A stretch of DNA of 64,000 nt from Legionella geestiana (GTDB taxonomy: Bacteria > Pseudomonadota > Gammaproteobacteria > Legionellales > Legionellaceae): NCBI RefSeq assembly GCF_004571195.1, contig NZ_CP038271.1:1-64000 (forward strand), given 5' to 3'. The position numbers were made by a program, and so were the translations under genes. Shown in pieces: positions 1 to 8,233 of this stretch. The notes under the pieces are model-generated. The model had not been told where the DNA came from, made no database searches, and saw nothing but the letters and a program-made list of their open reading frames with translations. Numbering within the stretch: the stretch's first letter is position 1; the number at the start of each line of letters is the position of its first letter.

Positions 1-945
1 AACAGGTGTTTGTACCACAACATCCACAACCCCGTCAGGATGAGCAGGTGTTACGCCTGTGATGGTATTAGAATCAACGACGTTAACACTGGTGGCGGGC
101 ACACCATCAAATCTGACTTCTGTCGCACCGCTCAGTCCGCTTCCAGAAAGAACAAACCCGCTGCCGCCGGATGCGGGACCTGATTGGGGTGTTATGGCTG
201 TCAGTGTACTCGCGGCCTCTATGCCAATGACGGCTTTCACCGCATTGGTATTAGTTCCCTGAATGATGAACTCTGTCAGTGGAACAACGGTGTTTCCGGG
301 TGTGTACGTCAGCGTGCAATTGCCTCCCGGCGGAACGCTGGCGCAAGTATTTCCTGTTTCAGTTACCTTGCCATCGAGTGCCGTGCCATCAAACCATGCG
401 CTCACACCGTTTGCTGTTTCATCAGAAGACGTGTTTTGAATGGTGAGAACACCTGCCACACCGTTTGTGGTCAGCGTCAGGGGAGAACCGCTCTGCGCAA
501 TCAAGGCTGTTACGACAGGAGGCGCCTGCGTAATCTGCAGGACATTCGCTCTGGCAGGACGGTAGCAGAGATTGCTGTTTCCATCCTGGCACAGTACCGG
601 TCCATCGGTAATCGGAGTGTTTATCTGGCGCCCGTTAATCTTTAACGTCAGAACACACGAACCTCTGCCTCTCAGTACCACTGGATTTGCGCAAACATCC
701 GCTCCCGTAACGACCTGTGAGACGCCGCGAATGGGCTGCAGGTTTAAGGAGTGGGGCTTTGCAGACTGGTTGGTCACGCGATATTGTACAAGCGCGCTGC
801 CATTGGCCGGGACTGCCACCGTTGTAGATGTCAAAGGGGTAAATGTCCACAGCGGCGTTCCTGCAAAAGCGCCCGTCATCATAAGCCCTGAGTAGAGAAA
901 TGCCGGTAATCGGCGTGTAAAAAACATCCTGTTAATAAATTGCAT
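1..945 (-). CDS. Secreted IPT/TIG-domain protein (3' end beyond window)
   Basis: An open frame runs from ATG at 945 to the left edge without a stop, giving 315 codons of a longer protein. The N-terminus (MQFINRMFFTRRLPAFLYSG...) is basic then hydrophobic and ends near GAFAG, a likely signal peptide. The middle is beta-rich with Cys in FADVC/SCVL-type contexts. Residues about 235-315 match an IPT/TIG fold: ITPQSGPASGGSGFVLSG, then VRFDGVPA and VVQTPV. IPT/TIG units are immunoglobulin-like modules of surface or exported proteins. It starts 14 bp after the barrel gene and is probably co-transcribed with it. Function unknown; total length and number of repeats cannot be seen. Confidence 0.75.
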   Translation of the reverse strand, partial: MQFINRMFFTRRLPAFLYSGLMMTGAFAGTPLWTFTPLTSTTVAVPANGSALVQYRVTNQSAKPHSLNLQPIRGVSQVVTGADVCANPVVLRGRGSCVLTLKINGRQINTPITDGPVLCQDGNSNLCYRPARANVLQITQAPPVVTALIAQSGSPLTLTTNGVAGVLTIQNTSSDETANGVSAWFDGTALDGKVTETGNTCASVPPGGNCTLTYTPGNTVVPLTEFIIQGTNTNAVKAVIGIEAASTLTAITPQSGPASGGSGFVLSGSGLSGATEVRFDGVPATSVNVVDSNTITGVTPAHPDGVVDVVVQTPV

Positions 946-959
946 GCTTGTCGTCCTTC

Positions 960-1706
960 TTATGCCACATAAGCAATGTTCACCATAAATCCGTTGGTAT
1001 ACAGGTGCTGAAGTGAGAGACCGCTGTTGAGCGTCTGTTCTGGAGCTCGTCCGAGCGCACTTTTACCCCAGTCCGCAAACTCATAACCAATTCCTGCCTG
1101 CCAGTTTTGGTAGAAGGATTTTTGAATGCCTGCCCCAAGGGTATAGGCAAATGCGGTTTGCGTTCTGTCGGTAAAAGCGGGATTGGGCAGTGCTTCAAAA
1201 ATCAGCGGGGTATCTTTGTAACGATGCGCTTGGTTAAAGCCTGCGCCCACACTGGCACTCACCCAGGGCATGACCGGATAATTTTTATCCAGTATCAGTT
1301 TGCCTTTTATACCGAGTCTGCTGCTGCGAACGCTGTAGGTGTAGCGGTAATTCTCAAACTGCGGGTCTCCATCATCCCAAATCAAGCCTTGAAGACTGGC
1401 ATTACCGGTAGCCGCACCGACAATTCCTGCCTGTAACAGCCATTCAGGAGACAGGGTTTTTTGCACACCTAAAAAAAGCTCGCCTGAGGCAATGGCTTTT
1501 GATGATTTTTGGGCGACCCAGGTCTTTTCAATCTCCGGTGCGAGGAAAAAGGTTTGTGTTTCGCCCGCGCGCGCCCAGACTGGACCGAGGGCCACAGAGC
1601 CAACCCAGTTCCATTCTTTGGAGACTGCGGCGGATGCCATGGTACCGGCACACGCCTGAGTGGTGAGGATTGCGGCGGTCGCAACCTGCCAAAAACGATG
1701 CTTCAT
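960..1706 (-). CDS. Outer-membrane beta-barrel protein, 248 aa
   Basis: The start at 1706 was preferred over an upstream in-frame start at 1787 because GGAAGGAA lies just before it and the protein then begins with a signal peptide (MKHRFWQVATAAILTTQACAG). The mature part alternates aromatic and small residues in strand-like stretches (WVGSVALGPVWAR, GAGIQKSFYQNWQAGIGYEF), has many Gly/Tyr/Trp residues, and ends in a strand (GFMVNIAYVA), although the last residue is Ala, not Phe. This resembles the small OmpW/opacity-like porin folds common in Legionella. It is the first gene of a two-gene unit with the IPT/TIG gene. The specific function is unknown. Confidence 0.7.
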   Translation of the reverse strand: MKHRFWQVATAAILTTQACAGTMASAAVSKEWNWVGSVALGPVWARAGETQTFFLAPEIEKTWVAQKSSKAIASGELFLGVQKTLSPEWLLQAGIVGAATGNASLQGLIWDDGDPQFENYRYTYSVRSSRLGIKGKLILDKNYPVMPWVSASVGAGFNQAHRYKDTPLIFEALPNPAFTDRTQTAFAYTLGAGIQKSFYQNWQAGIGYEFADWGKSALGRAPEQTLNSGLSLQHLYTNGFMVNIAYVA

Positions 1707-1941
1707 AAACTGTTCCTTCCGTGAAACCAGAGAAATTTCGATGTTCGCTTGAACAATCCGCCACGCTTCAGTCAAAACCATGAACAAAGTGAAAAGCCTA
1801 AAAACGCCTTACACCTGAAAGCTTGATGGAAGCAGAAAAAATAGTATCTGGTCAGTGGGTTAAAAGTAAAGTTTCGTTTTGATAAACGCAGAAAGATGCA
1901 TCCATTCGGTCTTGATACAAAGAATGCGGTCATTTTTAAGG

Positions 1942-1947
1942 TATAAT
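1942..1947 (+). promoter_or_regulatory. Possible -10 element of the rnm-scpB operon
   Basis: A perfect TATAAT lies 20 bp before the rnm start codon, giving a short leader that contains the GGGGG ribosome site. The nearest TTGATA (1912-1917) is too far away (24 bp) to be its partner, so the -35 is weak or absent. Confidence 0.4.
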
Positions 1948-1967
1948 GCCGTTTTCAGGGGGTATAA

Positions 1968-2810
1968 ATGATAGATTTACACTGTCACAGCCATTTTTCA
2001 GATGGTCTTTTAAGTCCGCTGGAGCTGGTGCAGACAGCAAAGGCGGCGAATGTGAAGCTCCTGGCTCTCACGGATCATGACACCATTGCGGGGCTTGCAT
2101 CCTTTCGCGAGGCGGCGATAAATGCAGAGATTATACCGGTCAACGGCGTTGAAGTGTCGGTGCGCTGGAAAAAGCATGATATTCATGTGCTGGGACTCAA
2201 TTTTGATGCTGAAAGCCCGGCGATGCTTTCGCTGATGGAGCGCCAGACGCAACGGCGCACGGAGCGCGCGCGCGCCATTGCTGAAGCACTTTCCCGCCAG
2301 GGGGTGCCAGATGTCTGGGAACGGGTAGTGACACTGGCAGGGCATGAACGGGTTGGCCGGCCCCATTTTGCGGCACTTCTCGTGCAGGATGGCCTTGCCC
2401 GCGATATTCAGGGGGCTTTCAGGCGTTTTCTTGGAGCGGGAAAGTCTGCAAACATTCCTACGGAGTGGGCGGATTTTGAAGAATGTGTGAGCGCAGTTGT
2501 CGCGAGCGGCGGGGATGCCGTGCTCGCCCATCCGCTCAAGTACCCGCTGACGCGTACCAAACGTCAGGCCCTTGTGCAGGATTTTGTTGATGCAGGTGGC
2601 AGCGGGCTTGAAGTGGTATCTGGCCCGATAACGCCCTCGGAGATGGCTGACATGGCTGGATTTTGCGCCAGGTTTAATCTGCGGGCGTCAAGTGGCTCTG
2701 ATTTTCACGGACATCCATACTCGCGCCTCAATCCTGGCACTCAGCGCGAACTCCCTGTACACTGTACTCCCATATGGAACCAATGGAATATGGCACAGGG
2801 GATAACATGA
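1968..2810 (+). CDS. rnm: PHP-domain 5'-3' exoribonuclease (RNase AM / YciV family)
   Basis: This is a 280-aa PHP metal-dependent phosphoesterase. Metal-binding motifs are visible in order: HCHSHFSDG near the N-terminus, LTDHDT at about 36-41, HPLKYP near 190 and DFHGH near 245. The E. coli homologue YciV (Rnm) is a 5'-3' exonuclease that matures rRNA 5' ends and also removes 3'-phosphate from nucleotide bisphosphates. It is the first gene of a tightly overlapping operon with yciO, trpS, scpA and scpB; its TGA overlaps the yciO ATG. A GGGGG ribosome site precedes ATG at 1968. The family assignment is firm; the exact substrate is inferred from E. coli. Confidence 0.9.
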   Translation: MIDLHCHSHFSDGLLSPLELVQTAKAANVKLLALTDHDTIAGLASFREAAINAEIIPVNGVEVSVRWKKHDIHVLGLNFDAESPAMLSLMERQTQRRTERARAIAEALSRQGVPDVWERVVTLAGHERVGRPHFAALLVQDGLARDIQGAFRRFLGAGKSANIPTEWADFEECVSAVVASGGDAVLAHPLKYPLTRTKRQALVQDFVDAGGSGLEVVSGPITPSEMADMAGFCARFNLRASSGSDFHGHPYSRLNPGTQRELPVHCTPIWNQWNMAQGIT

Positions 2811-3427
2811 GCCAGTTTTTTGCGATGCATCCGGATAATCCGCAGGCGCGCCTGTTAAGGCAGGCGGCAACCATTATCGAAGAGGGCGGGCTTGTGGTCT
2901 ATCCGACCGATTCGGGCTATGCTTTTGGCTGTGCCCTTCGCAATAAATCGGCGCTTGAGCGCATCCGCCGTCTGCGACAGCTCGACAAAGACCACAACAT
3001 GACCCTTGTGTGTCGCGACCTGTCTTCTCTTTCGACCTTCGCTCAGGTCAGTAATCCCATTTATCGTCTGCTGAAGGCCTTTACGCCGGGGCCATACACC
3101 TTTATCCTCAACGCGACCCGCGAAGTGCCGCGACTGATGCTGCACCCCAAGCGCCGAACCCTGGGACTGCGAGTGCCGGAAAATACCATTTGCCTCGCGC
3201 TGCTTGAGTGCCTTGACGCCCCCCTCATGAGCTCCACGCTCATTCTGCCGGGCGCACATGCACCACTCAGTGAACCAGAGGCCATTCGTGATGTGCTTGG
3301 GAATCAGACCGACCTTATTATTGATGGTGGACCCTGCAGCCAGGAGCCAACAACGGTGGTTGATTTGACGGGCGAGTATCCAAAGGTTTTGCGCGAGGGA
3401 CGGGGAGATCCGGAGCCATTCCGGTAG
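2807..3427 (+). CDS. yciO: YciO, Sua5/YrdC-family protein
   Basis: The 206-aa protein belongs to the Sua5/YrdC/YciO fold that binds double-stranded RNA and, in true TsaC, makes threonylcarbamoyl-AMP. Residues 15-40 (RLLRQAATIIEEGGLVVYPT) and the later TFILNATREVPRL and RTLGLRVPEN segments are typical. The full N-terminal domain is present without the Sua5 C-terminal domain, and it pairs with yciV as in E. coli. That points to YciO rather than the essential TsaC. ATG at 2807 overlaps the upstream TGA (ATGA) and follows AGGGGA. An in-frame ATG at 2774 would lie inside rnm and is not used here. Confidence 0.88.
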   Translation: MSQFFAMHPDNPQARLLRQAATIIEEGGLVVYPTDSGYAFGCALRNKSALERIRRLRQLDKDHNMTLVCRDLSSLSTFAQVSNPIYRLLKAFTPGPYTFILNATREVPRLMLHPKRRTLGLRVPENTICLALLECLDAPLMSSTLILPGAHAPLSEPEAIRDVLGNQTDLIIDGGPCSQEPTTVVDLTGEYPKVLREGRGDPEPFR

Positions 3428-3450
3428 TTTTTAGCATTGGTGGGGGAGTG

Positions 3451-4665
3451 ATGTCGGTTCTTTTTTCAAACAGTAAACGCATTGTTTCTGGCATGCGTGC
3501 AAGTGGCAGTCTGCATCTTGGTCATTACCACGGTGTGCTTAAAAACTGGCTGGAGCTGCAGCACCAGTACGAATGTTATTTCTTTGTGGCCGACTGGCAT
3601 GGCTTGACCACACGCTATGATGAGCCAGGTTACATGGAAAAGGTTATCTGGGACATGGTAACCGACTGGCTTGCCTGTGGTGTGAATCCGGGGCTTTGTC
3701 GTATTTTTATTCAGTCCTGGGTGCCGGAACACGCAGAGCTTCACCTTCTTCTTTCCATGATTACCCCGCTTGGCTGGCTCGAGCGCGTGCCAACGTACAA
3801 AGATCAACAGGAAAAACTGCGCGACCGCGACTTGTCTACCTATGGCTTTTTAGGTTATCCGCTGCTTCAAAGCGCTGATGTTCTGCTGTATAAAGCCGAC
3901 TTTGTGCCGGTCGGCGAAGACCAGGTATCCCATATTGAACTGGTGCGAGAAGTGGCGCGGCGTTTTAACCATTTTTATGGGCGTGAGCCAGGCTTTGAGG
4001 AGCATGTGCAGGACGCTATCAAAAAGATGGGAAAGAAAAACGGTAAACTCTACACCGAACTGCGCCGCAAGTTTCAGCAGGAGGGGCAGCACGAAGCGCT
4101 GCAGACAGCGCAGGCACTGATTACGAACCAGCACAATCTGTCCATTGGTGATAAGGAGCGCCTCCTTGGCAACCTTGACGGTTCTGGCAAAATTATTCTG
4201 CCCGAACCCCATCCGCTCTTAACCGCGGTTGCTAAAATGCCAGGCACGGACGGGCAGAAAATGTCGAAGTCCTACAATAACACCATTACCCTGCGTGAAG
4301 AACCTGAACAGGTCGAGCGAAAGGTGCTGACCATGCCCACTGACCCCGCCCGTGTTCGCCGCAGCGACCCGGGCGACCCGCAGAAGTGTCCGGTGTGGCA
4401 GTTGCATCAGGTGTATTCAGATGACTCAGTCAAAGACTGGGTGCAAACAGGTTGTCGCAGTGCCGGCATTGGGTGTGTTGAGTGCAAACGCCCCCTGGTC
4501 GATGCCATTAATGCCGAGCTTGCGCCGATTCAAGCCTCTATTCGCGACTTTGAGGCTGACAGAGGTTCTGTGAAGCAGATTGTTGCGGAAGGCAGTGAGC
4601 GCGCGCGCGAGGAAGCGGTACGCACGCTCTCTGAAGTGCGAGAGGCGATGGGGCTTGATTATTGA
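3451..4665 (+). CDS. trpS: Tryptophanyl-tRNA synthetase, long form with Cys cluster
   Basis: This class I synthetase charges tRNA-Trp. The HIGH-type motif is SGSLHLGHYHG near residue 17-27 and the KMSKS loop is at residues 270-274. It has 404 aa, longer than the roughly 330 aa of E. coli TrpS, and the C-terminal half carries four cysteines at 313, 335, 342 and 345 (C-x21-C-x6-C-x2-C). This is almost the pattern that binds a [4Fe-4S] cluster in Thermotoga maritima TrpRS. ATG at 3451 follows GGGGGAG; GTG at 3448 is also in frame but too close to it. The stop overlaps the scpA start. Confidence 0.95.
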   Translation: MSVLFSNSKRIVSGMRASGSLHLGHYHGVLKNWLELQHQYECYFFVADWHGLTTRYDEPGYMEKVIWDMVTDWLACGVNPGLCRIFIQSWVPEHAELHLLLSMITPLGWLERVPTYKDQQEKLRDRDLSTYGFLGYPLLQSADVLLYKADFVPVGEDQVSHIELVREVARRFNHFYGREPGFEEHVQDAIKKMGKKNGKLYTELRRKFQQEGQHEALQTAQALITNQHNLSIGDKERLLGNLDGSGKIILPEPHPLLTAVAKMPGTDGQKMSKSYNNTITLREEPEQVERKVLTMPTDPARVRRSDPGDPQKCPVWQLHQVYSDDSVKDWVQTGCRSAGIGCVECKRPLVDAINAELAPIQASIRDFEADRGSVKQIVAEGSERAREEAVRTLSEVREAMGLDY

Positions 4666-5471
4666 TGGACGCCGCGGCGGCTCTTGAGGATGTTCCGGTA
4701 CTGGCCGTGGTGGGCGGTAAACCACTGACGGGTCTGCCGGAGGATTTATTTATCCCGCCCGATGCACTTGAGCTGCTGCTTGATACCTTCAGCGGCCCCA
4801 TGGATTTACTGCTCTATCTTGTGCGCCGCCAGAATCTTGATATTCTTGATTTGCCGATTGCACTCATTACCCGGCAATATCTTGAGTACATTGATCTTCT
4901 ACAGGCGCGTCGTCTCGAGCTGGCCGCAGAGTATCTCCTGATGGCCGCGGTACTCCTTGAAATTAAATCCCGCATGCTTTTACCGGTGGAAGCGGAAAGT
5001 GGCGAGTCAGAGGAGGAAGACCCGCGCATGGAACTCGTGCGCCGCCTGCAGGACTATGAAATCATGAGGGAAGCGGCTTTAGCGCTTGATGCATTTAAGC
5101 GTCAGGAGCGCGATGTATTCGCGGTACAGATTGAGGCACCTGAAGTTGTGCTGGTAAAATCCATGCCACAGGTGACGCTTGAGATGCTCGTGGAAGCCAT
5201 GGAAAGTATTCTCACGCATGAAAAAGTGCATGAGCATCATCAGATACAGCGCGAGCCGCTTTCTGTGCGGGAGCGCATGATTTGGGTGTTGGAGCGCATT
5301 GAGGCAGGCGGAAATACGCTTTTTAGCATGCTCATCACTCGTGCAGGCGGTCGCCCTGAACTCGTGGTGACGCTGCTCGCACTCCTTGAGCTCGCGCGCC
5401 AGTCGCTGGTAGTCATGCTGCAGTCAGAGGCTTTTGGTCCCATAACCCTGCAAAAGGTGCATGATGCATGA
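4665..5471 (+). CDS. scpA: Segregation and condensation protein ScpA (kleisin)
   Basis: ScpA is the kleisin that closes the SMC-ScpAB condensin ring and helps segregate chromosomes. The 268-aa protein has the family signature FSGPMDLLLYLVRRQNLDIL at about residues 43-62, followed by an acidic linker (ESEEEDP) and a winged-helix C-terminus. ATG at 4665 shares its A with the TGA of trpS, which implies translational coupling. scpB follows with an 11-bp overlap. The SMC partner is not in this window. Confidence 0.93.
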   Translation: MDAAAALEDVPVLAVVGGKPLTGLPEDLFIPPDALELLLDTFSGPMDLLLYLVRRQNLDILDLPIALITRQYLEYIDLLQARRLELAAEYLLMAAVLLEIKSRMLLPVEAESGESEEEDPRMELVRRLQDYEIMREAALALDAFKRQERDVFAVQIEAPEVVLVKSMPQVTLEMLVEAMESILTHEKVHEHHQIQREPLSVRERMIWVLERIEAGGNTLFSMLITRAGGRPELVVTLLALLELARQSLVVMLQSEAFGPITLQKVHDA

Positions 5472-6003
5472 GCTCAGTCTGAAAGGCATTCTCGAAGCCC
5501 TCTTGATGACGGCTGATAAACCTCTGTCGCTGGAAGCATTGTCGGCGGCCTTTGAAGAAGGTAACGCCCCGGCTCCTGCTGAGCTTTTGGAAGCACTTGA
5601 GTCGCTTGCCAAAGATTGTGAAGGGCGCGCGGTCGAATTAAAACGTCTTGCCAGTGGTTACTGCTATCAGACCCGTTCCTGCTACAGCCCCTGGATAGCA
5701 CGCTTTTCAGCGGAAAAGCCGCAGAAATATTCACGTGCACTGCTCGAAACACTGGCTATCATTGCATGGCGCCAGCCGGTCACTCGAGCGGATATCGAAG
5801 CCATTCGCGGCGTCAGTTCTGCCGGCAATCACTTTAAAACGCTGCTTGAGCGCGAATGGATACGCATTGCCGGTCATCGGGATGTTCCTGGTAAACCGGC
5901 TGTGTATGTCACCACACGCGCCTTCCTTGATTATTTCAATCTCGAAAGTCTCAAAGCACTTCCGGCGCTGACAGCATTACCCCAACAGGAAGCCGCTGAG
6001 TAG
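5461..6003 (+). CDS. scpB: Segregation and condensation protein ScpB
   Basis: This 180-aa protein has the two winged-helix ScpB architecture: an N-terminal LKGILEALLMTADKPLSLE and the hallmark ETLAIIAWRQPVTRADIEAIRGVSS segment in the second half. It forms the complex with ScpA that regulates SMC ATPase activity. The start is ATG at 5461 or the adjacent ATG at 5464, inside the end of scpA. In many gammaproteobacteria rluB follows at once; here about 2.2 kb of accessory DNA lies between them. Confidence 0.92.
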   Translation: MMHELSLKGILEALLMTADKPLSLEALSAAFEEGNAPAPAELLEALESLAKDCEGRAVELKRLASGYCYQTRSCYSPWIARFSAEKPQKYSRALLETLAIIAWRQPVTRADIEAIRGVSSAGNHFKTLLEREWIRIAGHRDVPGKPAVYVTTRAFLDYFNLESLKALPALTALPQQEAAE

Positions 6004-6039
6004 CTGGCAGGAACTTCTTGGGGCTGTGATGCATAACCC

Positions 6040-6070
6040 TTGATTTATAATGGCACTTTGTTAATATAAT
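6040..6070 (+). promoter_or_regulatory. Putative promoter of the 463-aa orphan gene
   Basis: TTGATT at 6040-6045 is followed after 19 bp by a perfect TATAAT at 6065-6070. A second TATAAT overlaps at 6046-6051. The stretch lies in the short gap after scpB and just before the GTG start at 6101, so the orphan gene probably has its own promoter. Confidence 0.45.
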
Positions 6071-6100
6071 AACCACTTAAAACTAAAAAGAAGCATCAAA

Positions 6101-7492
6101 GTGCCTAAAATCTTTGTAAAAGAGCTGTTTGCGAATCCTGCTGATACCGATGAGATGTCAAGTGATTCAGACAATGATATCGCGACCTGGGTGGATGCGC
6201 CCGCGGTGGCCGAAACAGCGAGACGGGATCCAAAGCTTAAAGCAAAGCTTAAAGAAGAGCTTGATACCACTATCAATACCATCAACGATAAACTGCTGGC
6301 AGGCCAGCCGGTTGATTTGGCGGCGTTTCCACCTTTGTTTGTAGTGAATTACAGAGGCATCGAGTTTTTTGAACTCTTCTACACCCAGGAAGCAAGACGT
6401 CAGGCTCGCCGGCAAATCAGAGAAGGGCAGACAGATACCTTTTATGCGTCATCCGCGTATCAGCTTGCGGGCCTTAGAATGGGAGAGCCGCTGGATACGC
6501 CTGAAAAAATCGAGCGAATTAAACGGGCGAAAAAACAGGTTATTGCAGACATGGAATCCTTGAATAGGCCAGAAAGAACCCATGGATGGTGGGGAGCGGC
6601 ACCTGCATTTGATTCTCCTCTTTATGCGCATTACCAGCGTTACGTTAACAGCTATGAGTCTTTCAGGAGGGAAAGCGAGGGCAGGGCGCACTCGGTGTTT
6701 CAGTCGCTGCACTTTAGTGCAACACCATATATCTCTACCTCTGACCGGGCTATCCATGCAGTGCATTATGCAACTGGTGCAAAGGCGTCTGCCATCCACA
6801 GGCCGTTGCGACCGTCATATTACGACGATAATGGTCTTGCTCCGCTTCGGGCGAAACACCCGGTAACTGGTTATGTGGAAGTGATTTTTCATGAGTTGCA
6901 TGAGATTGCTCGTAAAAAGCCGCTGCGTTTGACCATGCTTCATGCTGCCGCAAAAATCAGTATAGATACCCGCATTCTTCATGAAATGGAAACGACATTT
7001 ATAGCCAGAATCGGTAAGCACCATATTGTGCATCGAGAACCCGTTCGTTATCCATCTTTTCACCGAGAATATATCCCCGGTTATCACAAAGAGCGTTATG
7101 GAATTGCGAGCAAGGCAAGCTATTCACGGTATAGAAGACTGTTTGCGAGGCCTCCTCAAAAGGATGATGCACGTACCATTTTGCCTGACGTTATTGCAGA
7201 ACACTATGCCGGTAAACTCGAAAAGATTGCAAAAGAGCTGGCTGGCCGTCGGCGGGGGTACATTGTGTACATAACGCCTGAAGGTTTATTGTCAAGAAAA
7301 CCGGTTCGTTACGAAGACATTAGCAATTACAGAAATGCATGTGGCGCGAGGGCCATTGACTTGACGGCCTATTATAACGGCAGAATCGGGCTTTTTAACA
7401 AAAGCCATGAAATGTCTCCCGGTGCTGCGGCTTCCTCTGTGCCAGAGCCTGAACCGGTAGCGGCTTCTTCTCTCGGGCAAGGTCCCGGATAA
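6101..7492 (+). CDS. Orphan protein, possible Dot/Icm effector, 463 aa
   Basis: I do not recognise this protein. It starts at GTG 6101, preceded by AAAGAAG, and has no signal peptide or membrane segment. It is rich in charged and aromatic residues (VVNYRGIEFFELFYTQEARRQARRQ; many Arg and Tyr), with a repeated HREPVRYPSF / SRKPVRYEDI motif about 90 residues apart. The C-terminus is flexible, rich in Pro, Glu, Ser and Ala (EPEPVAASS). The DNA looks more A+T-rich than flanking scpB and rluB. Insertion of a soluble orphan gene into a conserved cluster in a Legionella-like genome suggests a translocated effector, but this is inference only. Confidence 0.6.
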   Translation: MPKIFVKELFANPADTDEMSSDSDNDIATWVDAPAVAETARRDPKLKAKLKEELDTTINTINDKLLAGQPVDLAAFPPLFVVNYRGIEFFELFYTQEARRQARRQIREGQTDTFYASSAYQLAGLRMGEPLDTPEKIERIKRAKKQVIADMESLNRPERTHGWWGAAPAFDSPLYAHYQRYVNSYESFRRESEGRAHSVFQSLHFSATPYISTSDRAIHAVHYATGAKASAIHRPLRPSYYDDNGLAPLRAKHPVTGYVEVIFHELHEIARKKPLRLTMLHAAAKISIDTRILHEMETTFIARIGKHHIVHREPVRYPSFHREYIPGYHKERYGIASKASYSRYRRLFARPPQKDDARTILPDVIAEHYAGKLEKIAKELAGRRRGYIVYITPEGLLSRKPVRYEDISNYRNACGARAIDLTAYYNGRIGLFNKSHEMSPGAAASSVPEPEPVAASSLGQGPG

Positions 7493-7502
7493 GTGTCTCT
7501 TT

Positions 7503-7537
7503 CTGAACCGTGACAGTTTTAGTGAGTCACGGTTCAG
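7503..7537. terminator. Bidirectional hairpin between convergent genes
   Basis: CTGAACCGTGAC at 7503-7514 is matched perfectly by GTCACGGTTCAG at 7526-7537 with an 11-base loop. It lies between the convergent 463-aa gene and the Cys-rich exported protein gene, where a shared terminator is expected. The following T run is poor (CGTTTT), so strength is uncertain. Confidence 0.65.
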
Positions 7538-7554
7538 TGAGGCCTCGTTTTAGC

Positions 7555-8091
7555 TTATGGTGCTTTCTTACTGGCTTCAGGCACGAGCGGGCAGCCTGCT
7601 GAAATGGCATCCACTTTCACGTACCACTGGCTGTCGGTCAGCTCTTCATTCTTTTTGGCGAGTTTGACCATTTGAGGTTCAACACAGGCGCAGAACTGGC
7701 TGACCATTTCAGCAGGTGGTGCGCCTGATCCGGGGGAGGTAATCATTGTCCATGCTCCCTTGCAGGCCTGTTCCACGTCTTTAGATGCCACTTTATCAAG
7801 ACCTGGACTTTCTTCCAGCCTGTCGGAGATGGTTCTAAGCAGGATTTTCCCCATGCAAAATTGAGCCGCCTTGTTGACATCTTCCTGACTGGTGAGAGGT
7901 TTTTCAGCAGCACAGCTGCAATATTTTTCACCAAAATCCTGATAATCGACTTTATCCCCGTCTGGTGCTGATTTCATCCAGGCGCTGACGCACATGTTCT
8001 TAAACGCTTTTGCATCAGGCGCTTCGGCCATGGCGGCTGCGGGCATGATGAGTGAAAGAGTGATGAAGGTGTTACGAATTCCGTTCAGCAT
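7555..8091 (-). CDS. Exported cysteine-rich protein with duplicated motif, 178 aa
   Basis: The N-terminus MLNGIRNTFITLSLIMPAAA followed by MAEA looks like a Sec signal peptide, so the protein is probably periplasmic or secreted. The mature part holds two related halves. The first has C-x3-W ... YCSC ... FCMGK; the second has C-x3-W ... FCACVE ... AGC. Paired cysteines of this kind suggest disulfides. I recognise no enzymatic family. It is transcribed towards the inserted 463-aa gene and away from rluB. Small exported Cys-rich orphans like this are frequent in Legionella genomes; three more are in this window. Confidence 0.7.
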   Translation of the reverse strand: MLNGIRNTFITLSLIMPAAAMAEAPDAKAFKNMCVSAWMKSAPDGDKVDYQDFGEKYCSCAAEKPLTSQEDVNKAAQFCMGKILLRTISDRLEESPGLDKVASKDVEQACKGAWTMITSPGSGAPPAEMVSQFCACVEPQMVKLAKKNEELTDSQWYVKVDAISAGCPLVPEASKKAP

Positions 8092-8199
8092 GATGGCATC
8101 CTTGCAGGTGGTTGGTAGCTTAAAGAGTATAGACGAGAAATATCAGGATGCATCTGTCAAATTCATGCCGCTAAAATGCGCATTCAGAAGGAACTCGGG

Positions 8200-8205
8200 T
8201 ATAAT
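8200..8205 (+). promoter_or_regulatory. Possible -10 element for rluB-rlmD-relA
   Basis: A TATAAT lies 29 bp before the rluB start at 8234, in the divergent gap between the exported Cys-rich gene and rluB. No convincing -35 is visible. Its presence fits with rluB having become separated from the upstream scp operon. Confidence 0.4.
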
Positions 8206-8233
8206 ACGCACATTTTTATAAGTGGATGAAAGA

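Noticed and set aside
7503-7537. Attachment site or recombination site
   Set aside because: The inverted repeat sits exactly between convergent stops and is better explained as a terminator; no integrase is nearby.
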